Part shown: positions 36,309 to 46,141 of the stretch, in pieces | Position numbering within the stretch: position 1 is the first letter of the stretch | Layout of the letters: each line of letters starts with the position of its first letter | DNA from: Rhodococcus spelaei | GTDB taxonomy: Bacteria > Actinomycetota > Actinomycetes > Mycobacteriales > Mycobacteriaceae | Direction: 5' to 3' | DNA length: 64,000 nt | NCBI RefSeq assembly: GCF_006704125.1 | Contig: NZ_VIGH01000002.1 | Coordinates: forward strand, 124,001-188,000 | Position numbers and translations under genes: made by a program | The notes under the pieces: generated by a model | The model's input: only the letters and a program-made list of their open reading frames with translations | Database searches by the model: none | What the model was told of the DNA's origin: nothing

Positions 36309-36420
36309 CACGATCGATCCTCCCTGGAACGAGCCGCAAGTACGGTCACGGCACGACCTCGACTCGCGCCCCGCGTAGGTCAGGGTTGCACCCACCCGCG
36401 GACACCACAAGGGGCTCCAC

Positions 36421-37332
36421 TCACTGCTTGGTCATCTGAATAGCCGACGGGTCCGGCCCCGCCTGCTGCATCCGCGCAAGCTCGGAGGGAAGCGGTTGGT
36501 ACACCGCAACCCAGTCGACTTCCACCCCCACATGATCGGGATGCGGTCCGCTGGGGTCGCACGGCGGAAGGCCCAGCTCTTCTCGCTGCTGACACGCCCC
36601 CGCTTCGGCCTGCATAGCCAGCCCCATCGGCTCGTTCGGGACCATCACCTTCGAATGAGCTTCCGCCCAGACAACCCCGTCCAGCAGGTATCGCACCACG
36701 CCCGGCCCCCACTCGACCCCGACGGTGTGCCACTGCGAGAAATCCCCCATGACCGTCGCCCCGCTCTGGGCGTTCTCACCGTCCGTGTCGACCCAGTGCA
36801 GGAATGCCGATATGGCCGTGCGCGGACCGGCACTCTCGGCGAAATCGATTTCCGGCGGCCAGTCGTTGCCTGCCGGCCAGAGCAGCATGTGGTACGAAAT
36901 GTCGTCACTGTTGTCGGCGCGCATCCGAATCTCCCAGCGACCGTACGTTTGTTCAACCCCGTGATTCGAGACGCCACCGCTGATCCAGCCGGTTGCGGTC
37001 TTCTCTGAATCCAACCTCAGCATTCCGCCCTGGTCACTGACCATCTTCGGATCCCACCAGCCATTGGGGTTGCCGCCAGGTTGTCCGGAGTACAGACTCC
37101 AACTCGATCCGAGGCTGCACCGGTTGAAGTCGTCAACGAAGATCTGGTGCCAGCCGGGTAGATCGCCCATCGGTGCCCCCACGCCGCCCGGAGGCGACGA
37201 TGGTGCGCAGGAGGTCGAGGCAACCGGGATCACTTGATGAGGTACTGGTGGGGCGCTGCAGGCTGTACACCCGATGAGCGCTAGGGTCGCCGCGGCAAGC
37301 CTGCCGGCCATCACGGTCATCACTGCTGTCAC
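36421..37332 (-). CDS. GH16-family glycan hydrolase, lipoprotein
   Basis: A ~303-aa exported glycosidase. The N-terminus has a hydrophobic signal with lipobox-like LALIGC or LIGCTAC. The GH16 jelly roll is shown by WHQIFVDDFNRCSLGSSWSLYS, the substrate-platform RWEIRMRADN, and the catalytic EIDFAE (E161, D163, E166; ExDxxE intact). It would cut beta-1,3/1,4 glucans, galactans or related glycans outside the cell, possibly trimming the product of this locus. Four nt separate it from the upstream small membrane-protein gene. Confidence 0.88.
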   Translation of the reverse strand: MTAVMTVMAGRLAAATLALIGCTACSAPPVPHQVIPVASTSCAPSSPPGGVGAPMGDLPGWHQIFVDDFNRCSLGSSWSLYSGQPGGNPNGWWDPKMVSDQGGMLRLDSEKTATGWISGGVSNHGVEQTYGRWEIRMRADNSDDISYHMLLWPAGNDWPPEIDFAESAGPRTAISAFLHWVDTDGENAQSGATVMGDFSQWHTVGVEWGPGVVRYLLDGVVWAEAHSKVMVPNEPMGLAMQAEAGACQQREELGLPPCDPSGPHPDHVGVEVDWVAVYQPLPSELARMQQAGPDPSAIQMTKQ

Positions 37333-37336
37333 CTCG

Positions 37337-37534
37337 CTACGTGGACAAATCGATCAGATGCCGGTAGGTGAGCGCGGCCGCGGCGACGAGCGACGCGAGG
37401 AGACACACCCACAGGACGTGCGCCAGCCGACCGCGTCCGATGGACCCGGTCGGGGGAACCTCCCATTCACGAATCGCTGCACAAGCAGCGAGGAGGCCGC
37501 CGGACAGCAGATAGAAGAAGACGCCCGCACTCAT
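37337..37534 (-). CDS. Small two-helix membrane protein
   Basis: A 65-aa protein with two membrane helices (GVFFYLLSGGLLAACAAI and VLWVCLLASLVAAAALTY) around a short polar loop. No family was recognised. It is supported by the ATGA overlap with the upstream 751-aa membrane protein gene and by the short 4-nt gap to the GH16 gene. It could be an accessory subunit of the large membrane protein. Confidence 0.65.
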   Translation of the reverse strand: MSAGVFFYLLSGGLLAACAAIREWEVPPTGSIGRGRLAHVLWVCLLASLVAAAALTYRHLIDLST

Positions 37535-39786
37535 GGAACCTCCCCGATAGGCGGGCTGTCTGTTCGACGAAGAATGAGAATGGTGGGCTTGTCGACCATC
37601 GGGACGTAATGCCCCGAGTCGACTATTTTCGTTATCGCCTCACTGAGACGGTCGTAGGTCACACCGTCCTGAAATTCCAGCATGCCCATCCCCTGACTCG
37701 TGATGTAGATGTAGGAAGGTTGTTGATCGAGCGCGCACGTTCCGAGGTCGGCTAGGCACGGGGGTTTGTCGACGAAGACGATATCCGGCGTCTGGGAACC
37801 AATAGTGTTGGCGCCCAGCGCCGGAGGAGAGTAGCTCCACGACATTATCGAACTGCTCGGAGAAGCCGATGCGACGAATTCATCCGTCGCCGCCACCAGT
37901 TCGGGCGTCGTTGCCTCGAATGCGGTGTTGAGGCCACGATTCGTCGTCACCACGATGCCCAGGGCGGTCAGCACGACGGCCAGTGCGGCCACCATCGACC
38001 ACCGGAGAGGGGCCGTGACGGCACCATCGCGAGTAATCCACAACCGCTGTGATGCTCGACTGATGCCAAATGCGGCGAGCGGAGCCAACATCGGTGCGGA
38101 GAGCACGAAACTGCGGATGACAACCTCGCCGTCATATCCCTGCAACGCAATCAGGAGAAACGCTGCTCCGAAGAGAGCACCGGAAAGCAGCCACGACCGA
38201 CGCCCACGCATGGCGATCCAACCCATGAATCCGAGAACGGCGAAGGCCGCGGACGCACCGATCCGGAGGTATTGCATTTTCTTGTAGACGGGATCGCCGG
38301 TAAGACGGTCGCCGACACCCTCAGTGACGGAACTTCCGACCTTCCCTACCTCGCTGAAGATTCCGTACAGATGGCCCATCCAGTAGTCCGACGCGCCGTA
38401 GGTGAACCACGCTGCAAAAATGAGGCCGGCAACCAGCCACAACACCCGGTATCTGGTGGCGCCGAGCAGCGAGAAGAATCCGAGCGAGATGACGACCAGC
38501 AGCGGAGTGATCTGATGGGTGACCACATTTGCGGCGATGAGAACGATCAGAGCCGCGCCGATCGCGGCCGTACGCGCTCGGCCGAATCCAGGTACCAGGC
38601 CGAGGGTTCGGCGAGGCGCTGTCGTCAGGAATCCCAGCACACCCGGATCGAGACGCGGCAGTGGTGCACACCGAAATTGCCAGAGCAGGGTTGCAATGAT
38701 CGTCGAATAGAAGACAAGTGCGACAGATTGCGGCGCGAAGTAGTCCTGTTGATACCAGTTGAACAGTTGGTACAGCACTACTGCGAGCCAGGCGACGCGT
38801 GTCCTCCCCGTCACCGCAACAGCGATCGCATAGACAGGAAACGCGAGCACACAATTGAAGTACAACGGCGCCAACGCCATGAAAGGTTGGCTGTCGGGCA
38901 GATGCGCGACCGATGTCAGGTGCGCACCCGCGGAAAAGAACCCGGCCCAACTGAACCGGGCGTCGACAGCCTTCGGTAGCGCCCCCTCCTGCATGATTGC
39001 CGTGATGAATCCACGGTGCACGAACGCGGTCGGGAAGGACGACTCACCGGTGGCGATCGGCACGAGCAGGGTCGCATACGTGATGAGCACGACCGTCGAA
39101 GCCGCCATCACGACATGATCGATCCGGGACCGTGTGAGGGTCACCGCGACGATGCAACTGATCAGGACGAGCCCTGCGACGTACGGCCAACCAACCTCGG
39201 TGATGATGCCGAACTTGCCTGCGGCCATGTAGTCGAGCGTCGACGTCTGCCGAGCGAAGAGAACCACTGCGGCAACGAGCGCGACCAGTTCGGTTGCACG
39301 CCATCTGTCCATCCACAGCGCATTCTGGTAGCGGTTGCGCGACACCCGGAACCTCGACGGGAGTCGGAGCCACACTGCGACGCAGAGCACCAGAGCCGAT
39401 ACGCCGAGAACCGTTTGAGTGCGGTACGGGTTCCACCAGTGACCGATCAGGGAAAACTGACTCACCAGGATCGTCGTAGCCAGGGACAGCGCGACTGCCA
39501 GGCTCGCGGCAAGTGCGCGCCCCGGGATGCGCAGCGCGATGACGATCGGGATACCGGGAACGAAGGTTGCGCCGAATATCACCAGGGCGGCCCGCAGTTC
39601 CGGCGGTAGCCATTGGTCCTGACCGTTCCCGCCGACGAGTGGCACCAGCATTGCCGCTGACGCCAACACTCCGACCAGCAGCGCCGCACGAGGTGACCAA
39701 CCGAAGGAGGGCAACCGTCCCGCCGGCTCGATGTCGAGGGGGGAAGGGCCGGCGTCCGTCGCCGTCAGAGCGCGGCTGACGGCCAT
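37531..39786 (-). CDS. Large polytopic membrane protein, candidate glycan polymerase or GT-C transferase
   Basis: A 751-aa protein with roughly 14-16 membrane helices over residues ~30-600 and an extracellular C-terminal domain of ~130 residues. The shape resembles GT-C glycosyltransferases or Wzy-like polymerases; an extracellular loop carries acidic and aromatic residues (FNWYQQDYFAPQSVAL). No diagnostic motif was recognised, so the role comes from topology and position in a glycan locus. It is the first gene of the minus-strand block, and the spacer before it probably holds the promoter. Confidence 0.6.
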   Translation of the reverse strand: MAVSRALTATDAGPSPLDIEPAGRLPSFGWSPRAALLVGVLASAAMLVPLVGGNGQDQWLPPELRAALVIFGATFVPGIPIVIALRIPGRALAASLAVALSLATTILVSQFSLIGHWWNPYRTQTVLGVSALVLCVAVWLRLPSRFRVSRNRYQNALWMDRWRATELVALVAAVVLFARQTSTLDYMAAGKFGIITEVGWPYVAGLVLISCIVAVTLTRSRIDHVVMAASTVVLITYATLLVPIATGESSFPTAFVHRGFITAIMQEGALPKAVDARFSWAGFFSAGAHLTSVAHLPDSQPFMALAPLYFNCVLAFPVYAIAVAVTGRTRVAWLAVVLYQLFNWYQQDYFAPQSVALVFYSTIIATLLWQFRCAPLPRLDPGVLGFLTTAPRRTLGLVPGFGRARTAAIGAALIVLIAANVVTHQITPLLVVISLGFFSLLGATRYRVLWLVAGLIFAAWFTYGASDYWMGHLYGIFSEVGKVGSSVTEGVGDRLTGDPVYKKMQYLRIGASAAFAVLGFMGWIAMRGRRSWLLSGALFGAAFLLIALQGYDGEVVIRSFVLSAPMLAPLAAFGISRASQRLWITRDGAVTAPLRWSMVAALAVVLTALGIVVTTNRGLNTAFEATTPELVAATDEFVASASPSSSIMSWSYSPPALGANTIGSQTPDIVFVDKPPCLADLGTCALDQQPSYIYITSQGMGMLEFQDGVTYDRLSEAITKIVDSGHYVPMVDKPTILILRRTDSPPIGEVP

Positions 39787-40019
39787 GAGAACGCCCTAGC
39801 CGAGCGACGAAGTAACGGTCCACACGTACCGCTCGCGCCGAACGCGTGGACCACGGAGTCCACTCGAGATGTGTTGTCGCCGACTACCACGATCACCTCG
39901 TTCCCGACTCGCGAAACGTTCCTCCGAGGTGAAGGCGCTTCGGTCGAGGCAGTGCCAGGCGCAACCCAGCCTAACAACATGCAACGACCGTAACGCCGCA
40001 TTCGAGGGATTGGCCGAGG
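39787..40019. promoter_or_regulatory. Spacer with probable promoter of the minus-strand glycan block
   Basis: 233 nt between mazG and the 751-aa membrane-protein gene. An inverted repeat GGTCCAC ... GTGGACC (around 39818-39854) is a candidate operator. GGAAC words on the minus strand (near 39900-39930) resemble ECF sigma -35 elements, but no matching -10 is clear. A 78-codon leftward frame here ends inside the next gene and looks fortuitous. Confidence 0.3.
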
Positions 40020-40694
40020 TCAGCCGACCCAGTACTGCGCCCACTCCGAAGCGGTGAGCTGCCCCGGCCCGGTCCCGCCCGCCTGCGCGGACAGCTCGGT
40101 CGCCCGGATCCGCGCCACAAACGACAGCGTTGCCTTGCGCAACACGTCCTCGGCATTCCCGGGATCGCCGAGCCTGATCACCAGAATCTCGGGCGGGACC
40201 AGCTCGCGGGGCAGACCCGCCCTGCTCGCCCGCTCGATCACCTTCTCGGCCAGTGCGAGGGCCGGCTGCGCCATCGCGATTCCGTCCATGCAGGACGCCC
40301 GCGCCTTCTCCGCGGTCTTGGCCACTTCCCAGGCCGCCTCCTGCTCGGCCACGTCGACGGGACCGGTGTGGCCGTTGGTCAGGTGCGGACTGCGGTGCGT
40401 CAGCTTCGCGACCAGGGTGGCGGCGACGTCGTCGACGGTGAACCTGCCCGCGGCCTGCGCGATGCGCGAGTGGAAGAGCACCTGCAGCAACAGATCTCCG
40501 AGTTCCTCACGAAGCCCCTCCGGATCGCCCTCCTCGATCGCGTCGAGCAACTCGTAGGTCTCCTCGAGCAGGTACCGCCGCAGCGAGTCGTGGGTCTGGG
40601 TGATCTCCCAACCGCCGAAACCCCACAGCCGGTCCATCACCTCGGCGGCCTCGGCGAGCCCCTCTCCTACCCGGGGTGCGTCCGTGTCGCTCAC
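40020..40694 (-). CDS. mazG: Nucleoside triphosphate pyrophosphohydrolase MazG
   Basis: A 224-aa all-alpha NTP pyrophosphohydrolase. The [19 protein letters not shown] segment and [14 protein letters not shown] give the two EExxE/ExxD Mg-binding motifs. It converts (aberrant or oxidised) NTPs to NMP and PPi. The C-terminal ~80 residues match the actinobacterial extension. GTG start in a GTGA overlap with mfd. In M. tuberculosis the corresponding gene is followed directly by lpqU; here the accessory block intervenes. Confidence 0.92.
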   Translation of the reverse strand: MSDTDAPRVGEGLAEAAEVMDRLWGFGGWEITQTHDSLRRYLLEETYELLDAIEEGDPEGLREELGDLLLQVLFHSRIAQAAGRFTVDDVAATLVAKLTHRSPHLTNGHTGPVDVAEQEAAWEVAKTAEKARASCMDGIAMAQPALALAEKVIERASRAGLPRELVPPEILVIRLGDPGNAEDVLRKATLSFVARIRATELSAQAGGTGPGQLTASEWAQYWVG

Positions 40695-43600
40695 GCGGGC
40701 GCACCCACCGGCAGCGACACGTCCACGGCCCCGGCAGCCTTGCCGTCCATCGCGAGCAGGAAGTCGGCGATGTACTGCAGCAGTTCCACGTCCCGCACGC
40801 GGTCGGCGCCCACTCCGCCGGATCCGGTGCGCGGCAACGGCATCTGCACCATCCCGGTGGTCGCACGGTATTGCGCGGCGGAGTACAACCGCTTGAGTCG
40901 CAACTGTTTCGAGTCCGGCAGCTGCATCGGCGAGATCTTCAGCTGGGTCCCTGCGACCGACACCTCCTCGATCTCGTACTCGCGGCACAGCAGTCGCAAC
41001 TTGGCCACCGAGACCAGCCTGCCGACCTCCTCGGGCAGCGGTCCGTAGCGGTCCACCAACTCCTCGACGACGGCGGTGATCGCGGCGTCCTGTGTGGCGG
41101 CGGCCAGCTTCCGGTACGCCTCGAGGCGCAGCCGGTCGCTGGTGACGTAGTCCGGCGGGATGTGCGCGTCCACCGGCAGGTCGATGCGCACCTCCTTGGT
41201 GCCTTCGTCGGTGACGATCGGCCTGCCGTCCGCAGCGGCCCGGTAGGCCTCGACTGCCTCGCCGACCAGGCGGACGTACAGGTCGAAGCCGACGCCGGCC
41301 ACGTGCCCGGACTGCTCGGCGCCCAAGACGTTTCCGGCGCCGCGAATCTCGAGGTCCTTCATCGCGACGGCCATACCGGCACCGAGGTCCGAGTTCTGCG
41401 AGATGGTCGCGAGCCGGTCGTACGCGGTTTCGGTGAGCGGCTTCTCCGGCGGGTACAGGAAATACGCGTAGCCGCGTTCGCGACTGCGCCCGACCCGGCC
41501 GCGCAGCTGGTGCAGCTGGGACAGTCCGAGCGAGTCGGCCCGCTCCACGATGAGGGTGTTGGCGTTGGAGATGTCGAGGCCGGTCTCGATGATGGTGGTA
41601 CACACCAGCACGTCGAACTCGCGCTCCCAGAAGCCCTGCACCGTCTTCTCGAGTGTCTCCTCGTTCATCTGACCGTGTGCGACCACCACCCGCGCCTCGG
41701 GCACGAGTTCGCGAAGTCGCTTGGCCGCCTTGTCGATCGAGCTGACCCGGTTGTGCACGTAGAACACCTGACCGTCGCGCAGCAGCTCGCGGCGGATGGC
41801 GGCGGCGACCTGCTTGTCGGCGTAGGCGCCGACGTAGGTGAGGATCGGGTGCCGCTCCTCCGGCGGGGTGAGGATGGTCGACATCTCGCGGATCCCGGCC
41901 ATGCTCATCTCGAGGGTGCGCGGAATCGGGGTGGCGGACATGGTGAGCACGTCCACGTGGGTGCGCAGCGCCTTGATGTGTTCCTTGTGCTCGACGCCGA
42001 ACCGCTGCTCCTCGTCCACGACGACCAGGCCGAGGTCCTTCCAGCGAACGCCGGTCTGCAGCAGCCGGTGCGTTCCGACCACCACGTCGACCTCGCCGTC
42101 GGCCAGCTGCGCGATGATCTCCTTCGACTCGCCCGCGTCGGTGAACCGGGACAGCCCGCGCACCTTCACCGGAAAACTGGCCATCCGCTCGGTGAAGGTC
42201 TGCAGATGCTGTTGTGCGAGAAGGGTTGTCGGCACCAGAACCGCGACCTGCTTGCCGTCCTGAACGGCCTTGAACGCGGCCCGCACCGCGACCTCTGTCT
42301 TGCCGTAGCCGACGTCGCCGATGACGACGCGGTCCATCGGGACCGGCTTCTCCATGTCGGCCTTGACCTCGTCGATGACGGTCAGCTGGTCCTGTGTCTC
42401 GGTGAACGCGAAGGCGTCCTCCATCTCCTTCTGCCACGGGGTGTCGGGGCCGAAGGCGTGACCGGGCGCCGCCTGGCGCGCCGCGTACAGCTGCACCAGC
42501 TCGCCGGCGATCTCACGAACCGCCTTGCGCGCCTTGCGTTTCGTGTTCGCCCAGTCGGAGCCGCCGAGCTTGCTCAGCGCAGGCAACTCGCCGCCGACGT
42601 AGCGCGACAGCTGGTCGAGGGACTCCATCGGAACGAACAGCCGGTCGCCGGGATGGCCCCGCTTGCTCGCCGCGTACTCGATGACCAGGTACTCCCGGCG
42701 GGCACCGCCGACGGTCCGCTCCACCATCTCCACGAACCGGCCGATGCCGTGTTGATCGTGCACGACCATGTCGCCGGCGGCCAGCGCCAGCGGGTCGACC
42801 TGGTTTCGGCGCTTGGCGGGCAGCCGTTTCCCGTCGCCGGCCGCGGTGACCCGGTTGCCGGTCAGGTCCGACTCGGAGATCAGGACCAGGCCGACATCAC
42901 CGTCGGTCGCGGCCGGGAAGACGAGACCGTCGTGGAGGCTGCCGCACAACACCTCGACCTGACCGCGCAGAGGATCGCCGCCAGGCGCCAGCGCGGCGGC
43001 CGGTACCTCGGCCTCGCCGAGCCGTTCGAGCACGCGGTGCGCTGTGCCGGAGCCGGCGACCACCACCGCGGCGCGACCGCCGGCGGCAACGTGTGCGCGC
43101 AGCATCACGAACAGTTCGGCGAGCAGGTCTTCGGAACCGCGGACCTCGGGCGCGGGGCGAAGGTCGAGGACCAGTTCCTCGTCGCGCCCGGAGGCGAGCG
43201 GGCTGACCGTCCACCAGGGCCTGCCGTTCGCTTCGGCACTCTCCCGCACCTGCCGGAGGGACCGATACGCGGACGCCCCCAGGTCGATGCCCCGGGTGTC
43301 GAGAGGCGCCGCACCACCGATCGAGGCCGCGGTCCACGAGGCCTCCAGGAACTCCTGACCGGTGCGCACCAGATCCGTTGCGCGGGTACGAATCTTCTCG
43401 GGGTCGCAGAGCAGCACGTGTGTGCTCGCGGGTAGCACGTCGGTCAGCAGGACCAGCTCGCCGCCGAGGAGTACCGGGAGCAGGGCCTCCATGCCCTCGA
43501 CCGGGATACCGGCGGAGAGCTTGTCGAGCATCTCCACGAGCGCGGCGTCGGCCTGGTTGTCCTGGGCCAGCACCGCCGCGCGGTCGCGGACCCGCTCGGT

Positions 43601-44401
43601 GAGCAGCAACTCGCGGCACGGCGGCGCGATCAGCATCGCGACCTCGAGCTCCGGAATCGACCGCTGGTCCGCCACCGAGAAGGCTCGCAGCTCGGTCACC
43701 TCGTCGCCCCAGAACTCCACCCGCACAGGGTGATCGGCGGTCGGCGAGAACACGTCGAGGATCCCACCGCGGACCGCGAACTCGCCGCGCTTGCCGACCA
43801 TGTCCACACGGGTGTACGCCATCTCGACCAGTCGCTGGATCAGTCCGTCGAACGGGGTCTCGGTGCCCACCCGCAGCGTCACCGGTTCGATCTCGCCGAG
43901 CCCTGGAGCCATCGGCTGCACCAGCGAGCGCACCGTGGTGACGACCACGCTCAGCGGCGGGCCGTAGTCGGCGTTGTCGGGGCAGGCGAGCCGGCGCAGC
44001 ACCTCGAGTCGCCTACCGACCGTGTCCGCGCCCGGCGAGAGCCGCTCGTGCGGCAGCGTCTCCCAGGACGGGAACTGCGCAACCGAGTCGCCGAGGATCT
44101 CGCGCAGCTCCACGGCCAGGTCGTCGGCCTCCCGGCCGGTGGCGGTGACCAGCAACAGCTGGGCGCGCTGTGCGATTGCGGACGCGACGAACGGGCGCGC
44201 AGGGTTGGGGGCGACGATGTCGAGGGCGGCCCGTCCGACCGCGTCCCGCACGTCGGAGAATGCAGGGTGCGCGAGTGCGACGCGGGCGACACCGGCGAGC
44301 GGAAGCTGCTCGTGCGTCACCGGGGTCGAGGCGTGCTGGGAACGGGAGGGCAACGTCGATGCTCCTGTGTGGACGAGCGAGGCCGCCACGTCGACGGCCA
44401 C
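40691..44401 (-). CDS. mfd: Transcription-repair coupling factor
   Basis: A 1236-aa ATP-dependent DNA translocase that removes stalled RNA polymerase and recruits UvrA. Visible in order are a UvrB-homology region ([16 protein letters not shown]), the RNA-polymerase interaction domain ([20 protein letters not shown]), RecG-like helicase motifs ([18 protein letters not shown] Walker A, DEEQRFG box, [18 protein letters not shown]) and the C-terminal domain. Length matches mycobacterial Mfd. The start is a GTG; a downstream start would remove ~20 residues. Confidence 0.97.
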   Translation of the reverse strand: MAVDVAASLVHTGASTLPSRSQHASTPVTHEQLPLAGVARVALAHPAFSDVRDAVGRAALDIVAPNPARPFVASAIAQRAQLLLVTATGREADDLAVELREILGDSVAQFPSWETLPHERLSPGADTVGRRLEVLRRLACPDNADYGPPLSVVVTTVRSLVQPMAPGLGEIEPVTLRVGTETPFDGLIQRLVEMAYTRVDMVGKRGEFAVRGGILDVFSPTADHPVRVEFWGDEVTELRAFSVADQRSIPELEVAMLIAPPCRELLLTERVRDRAAVLAQDNQADAALVEMLDKLSAGIPVEGMEALLPVLLGGELVLLTDVLPASTHVLLCDPEKIRTRATDLVRTGQEFLEASWTAASIGGAAPLDTRGIDLGASAYRSLRQVRESAEANGRPWWTVSPLASGRDEELVLDLRPAPEVRGSEDLLAELFVMLRAHVAAGGRAAVVVAGSGTAHRVLERLGEAEVPAAALAPGGDPLRGQVEVLCGSLHDGLVFPAATDGDVGLVLISESDLTGNRVTAAGDGKRLPAKRRNQVDPLALAAGDMVVHDQHGIGRFVEMVERTVGGARREYLVIEYAASKRGHPGDRLFVPMESLDQLSRYVGGELPALSKLGGSDWANTKRKARKAVREIAGELVQLYAARQAAPGHAFGPDTPWQKEMEDAFAFTETQDQLTVIDEVKADMEKPVPMDRVVIGDVGYGKTEVAVRAAFKAVQDGKQVAVLVPTTLLAQQHLQTFTERMASFPVKVRGLSRFTDAGESKEIIAQLADGEVDVVVGTHRLLQTGVRWKDLGLVVVDEEQRFGVEHKEHIKALRTHVDVLTMSATPIPRTLEMSMAGIREMSTILTPPEERHPILTYVGAYADKQVAAAIRRELLRDGQVFYVHNRVSSIDKAAKRLRELVPEARVVVAHGQMNEETLEKTVQGFWEREFDVLVCTTIIETGLDISNANTLIVERADSLGLSQLHQLRGRVGRSRERGYAYFLYPPEKPLTETAYDRLATISQNSDLGAGMAVAMKDLEIRGAGNVLGAEQSGHVAGVGFDLYVRLVGEAVEAYRAAADGRPIVTDEGTKEVRIDLPVDAHIPPDYVTSDRLRLEAYRKLAAATQDAAITAVVEELVDRYGPLPEEVGRLVSVAKLRLLCREYEIEEVSVAGTQLKISPMQLPDSKQLRLKRLYSAAQYRATTGMVQMPLPRTGSGGVGADRVRDVELLQYIADFLLAMDGKAAGAVDVSLPVGAPA

Positions 44402-44440
44402 GTCGATTCTAAGCCGGGCCGCCGACAGAGTCAGCGACGG

Positions 44441-45076
44441 TCATCGGCGCGAGCGGCGCACCGCGAACTCACGGAAGTAGTCGATCTTCCCGGCTGCGAC
44501 CAGCGACGGCAGGATGAAATGCCACGCCCGCTCAGTCCGGGCGTTCAGCTGATCGAGCGTTCCGGTGGCGTGCGCCACGACCCGGGCGCCGAACAGGGCC
44601 TCGAAGATGAACATTCCGACGTCCCGGGCGTCGGAGTCCGCGGCCACATCGCCCTCGTCGATCGCACGTTCGGCCATCGTCACGAAGTACTCCTGCCAGG
44701 TCTCGACGACATTGTCGCCGGTCCCCCGATGGTCGCCGACCTCGTGGTGCAGGCGGTACATGGCCGCGACGATCGGGTCGGCTGCGGCCACGTCGGCCGC
44801 GAGGTAGGACAGCCCGATCATCGTCTCCAACGCGGGGTTCCGCAGTTCCACGAGCGGCGCACAGGCCACGCCGAGGCGTCGGGTCCCCTCGTCGATCACG
44901 CCCCGGGCCAGGTCTTCCTTGGACGCGAAGTGGAAGTAGAGCGAACCCTTCGTGGCACCCGACTGGGCGACGATCTCGCTGAGGTTCGCCTGCGCGTACC
45001 CCAGCCGGGCGAACACTTCCGCGGCGGCGAGCAGGACTGCGTTCCGCGTCGCCTCGGCACGTTCCTGCCTTGCCAT
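44441..45076 (-). CDS. TetR regulator, gamma-butyrolactone-receptor (ScbR/ArpA) type
   Basis: A 211-aa TetR-family repressor. The N-terminal helix-turn-helix reads ARQERAEATRNAVLLAAAEV and SGATKGSLYFHFASKEDLA, the sequence style of ArpA/ScbR-type gamma-butyrolactone receptors. The C-terminal half is the ligand domain. The start is the ATG at 45076. An inverted repeat and an ARE-like element lie 30-70 nt upstream, consistent with autoregulation. No butyrolactone synthase gene was seen in the window. Confidence 0.82.
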   Translation of the reverse strand: MARQERAEATRNAVLLAAAEVFARLGYAQANLSEIVAQSGATKGSLYFHFASKEDLARGVIDEGTRRLGVACAPLVELRNPALETMIGLSYLAADVAAADPIVAAMYRLHHEVGDHRGTGDNVVETWQEYFVTMAERAIDEGDVAADSDARDVGMFIFEALFGARVVAHATGTLDQLNARTERAWHFILPSLVAAGKIDYFREFAVRRSRR

Positions 45077-45104
45077 AGACCGCCTCCTGCCGACCGACAA
45101 CCCG

Positions 45105-45144
45105 CAGTCGGTTGCGACTGAAAAATACCACCGGTTCGGTTAAT
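45105..45144. promoter_or_regulatory. Candidate operator(s) of the ScbR-like regulator
   Basis: Two elements are seen. CAGTCG-gttg-CGACTG at 45105-45120 is a perfect 6-bp inverted repeat. At 45121-45144 aaaaataccaccggttcggt resembles the autoregulatory elements (AREs) of butyrolactone receptors, with imperfect dyad symmetry around ACCGGT. Both precede the ATG at 45076 by 29-68 nt. Confidence 0.4.
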
Positions 45145-45201
45145 CGCTCGGAATTGTGACCGCGGGTTGCACGATCAGCCGAGTTCGGTACCTGCGAGGC
45201 G

Positions 45202-45888
45202 CTACTCCCCGAGCTGCGGGTCCGCCTCGAGATTGGTCAGGCCGTTCCAGCACAGGTTCACCAGATGCGCGGCCACCACCTCCTTCGGCGGGGTCCGCTC
45301 GTCGAGCCACCACGTCGCCGTGGTGGCGACCATCCCGACCAGCGCCTGCGCGTACAGCGTTGCCAGACCCGCATCGAACCCGCGGCGCGAGAAGTCGCCG
45401 GCGAGGATGTGGCCGACCTGGGTGACCGCCTCGTTGAGGAGGCTCGAGTACGTGCCCTCCTTCGCCGACATCGGGGAGTCGCGGACCAGGATCTGGAAAC
45501 CTTCGGTCCGCTCCTCGACGTAGGTCAGCAACGCCAGTGCTACCCGCTCGACCCGCACCCGGGAACGGTTCTGGGCGAGCGACGAGGTGATCATCTGCAG
45601 GAGGGTGGACATCTCGCGGTCCACCACGACGGCATAGAGGCCCTCCTTGCCGCCGAAGTGTTCGTAGACGACCGGCTTGGAGACGTTGGCCCTGGCGGAA
45701 ATCTCCTCGATCGAGGCAGCCTCGTAGCCACGCTCTGCGAAGACGCTGCGACCGATCTCGATCAACTGCTCGCGACGCTGGGTTCCGGTCATCCGTGTCC
45801 GCTGTGACTTGATCGGCACAGCCGACTGCGACTTGATCGACATATCCGACTGGGATTTGCCGGCGGGGGCCTGCGGCGGTCGGGACAT
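45202..45888 (-). CDS. TetR family regulator (Rv1019-like)
   Basis: A TetR protein with an HTH typical of the family ([38 protein letters not shown]) and a C-terminal ligand domain. Between the ATG at 45888 and the ATG at 45792 the reading has an 8-aa tandem repeat (SDMSIKSQ / SAVPIKSQ, encoded by a 24-bp repeat), which may be a disordered tail or may be outside the gene. The short start gives 196 aa, the size of Rv1019. It sits between mfd and glmU, as in mycobacteria. Confidence 0.82.
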   Translation of the reverse strand: MSRPPQAPAGKSQSDMSIKSQSAVPIKSQRTRMTGTQRREQLIEIGRSVFAERGYEAASIEEISARANVSKPVVYEHFGGKEGLYAVVVDREMSTLLQMITSSLAQNRSRVRVERVALALLTYVEERTEGFQILVRDSPMSAKEGTYSSLLNEAVTQVGHILAGDFSRRGFDAGLATLYAQALVGMVATTATWWLDERTPPKEVVAAHLVNLCWNGLTNLEADPQLGE

Positions 45889-46040
45889 GTGGTCCAGCGT
45901 ATCGGCCACGCGCGCGGCTACCGGCGAGGCGGTTCGCACGGAAGCCGGGTGGCGTGCGAGGATCGTGGGCGCACAGCGGGGCCCGATCGACGCTGGATCG
46001 AGCTTTCACCATGGATCGATCGAAACCGCAGGTGCGGCAA

Positions 46041-46111
46041 TCCGCCGTAGTGTAATGGCAGCACCTCTGATTTTGGTTCAGATAGTTCAGGTTCGAGTCC
46101 TGGCGGCGGAG
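46041..46111 (+). tRNA. tRNA-Gln (anticodon UUG)
   Basis: A 71-nt cloverleaf: acceptor TCCGCCG pairs with CGGCGGA, the anticodon stem TCTGA/TCAGA holds loop TTTTGGT (anticodon UUG), the T-loop is TTCGAGT and the discriminator G. CCA is not encoded. It lies just upstream of glmU, as in mycobacterial genomes. Confidence 0.93.
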
Positions 46112-46141
46112 CGTTCCAGACAGTCGATTTCGAGGAGCTTC

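Noticed and set aside
39765-40001. 78-codon minus-strand frame upstream of the 751-aa membrane gene
   Set aside because: No ribosome site or family match; it overlaps the start of the real gene by 22 nt in another phase.
16935-40019. Prophage or integrative element
   Set aside because: No integrase, att repeat or structural phage gene was found. The flanking tRNAs lie far from the block edges.
40676-43435. Long plus-strand open frame opposite mfd
   Set aside because: Composition (rich in Arg, His, Gly, Asp, no motifs) is that of an antisense shadow of mfd.
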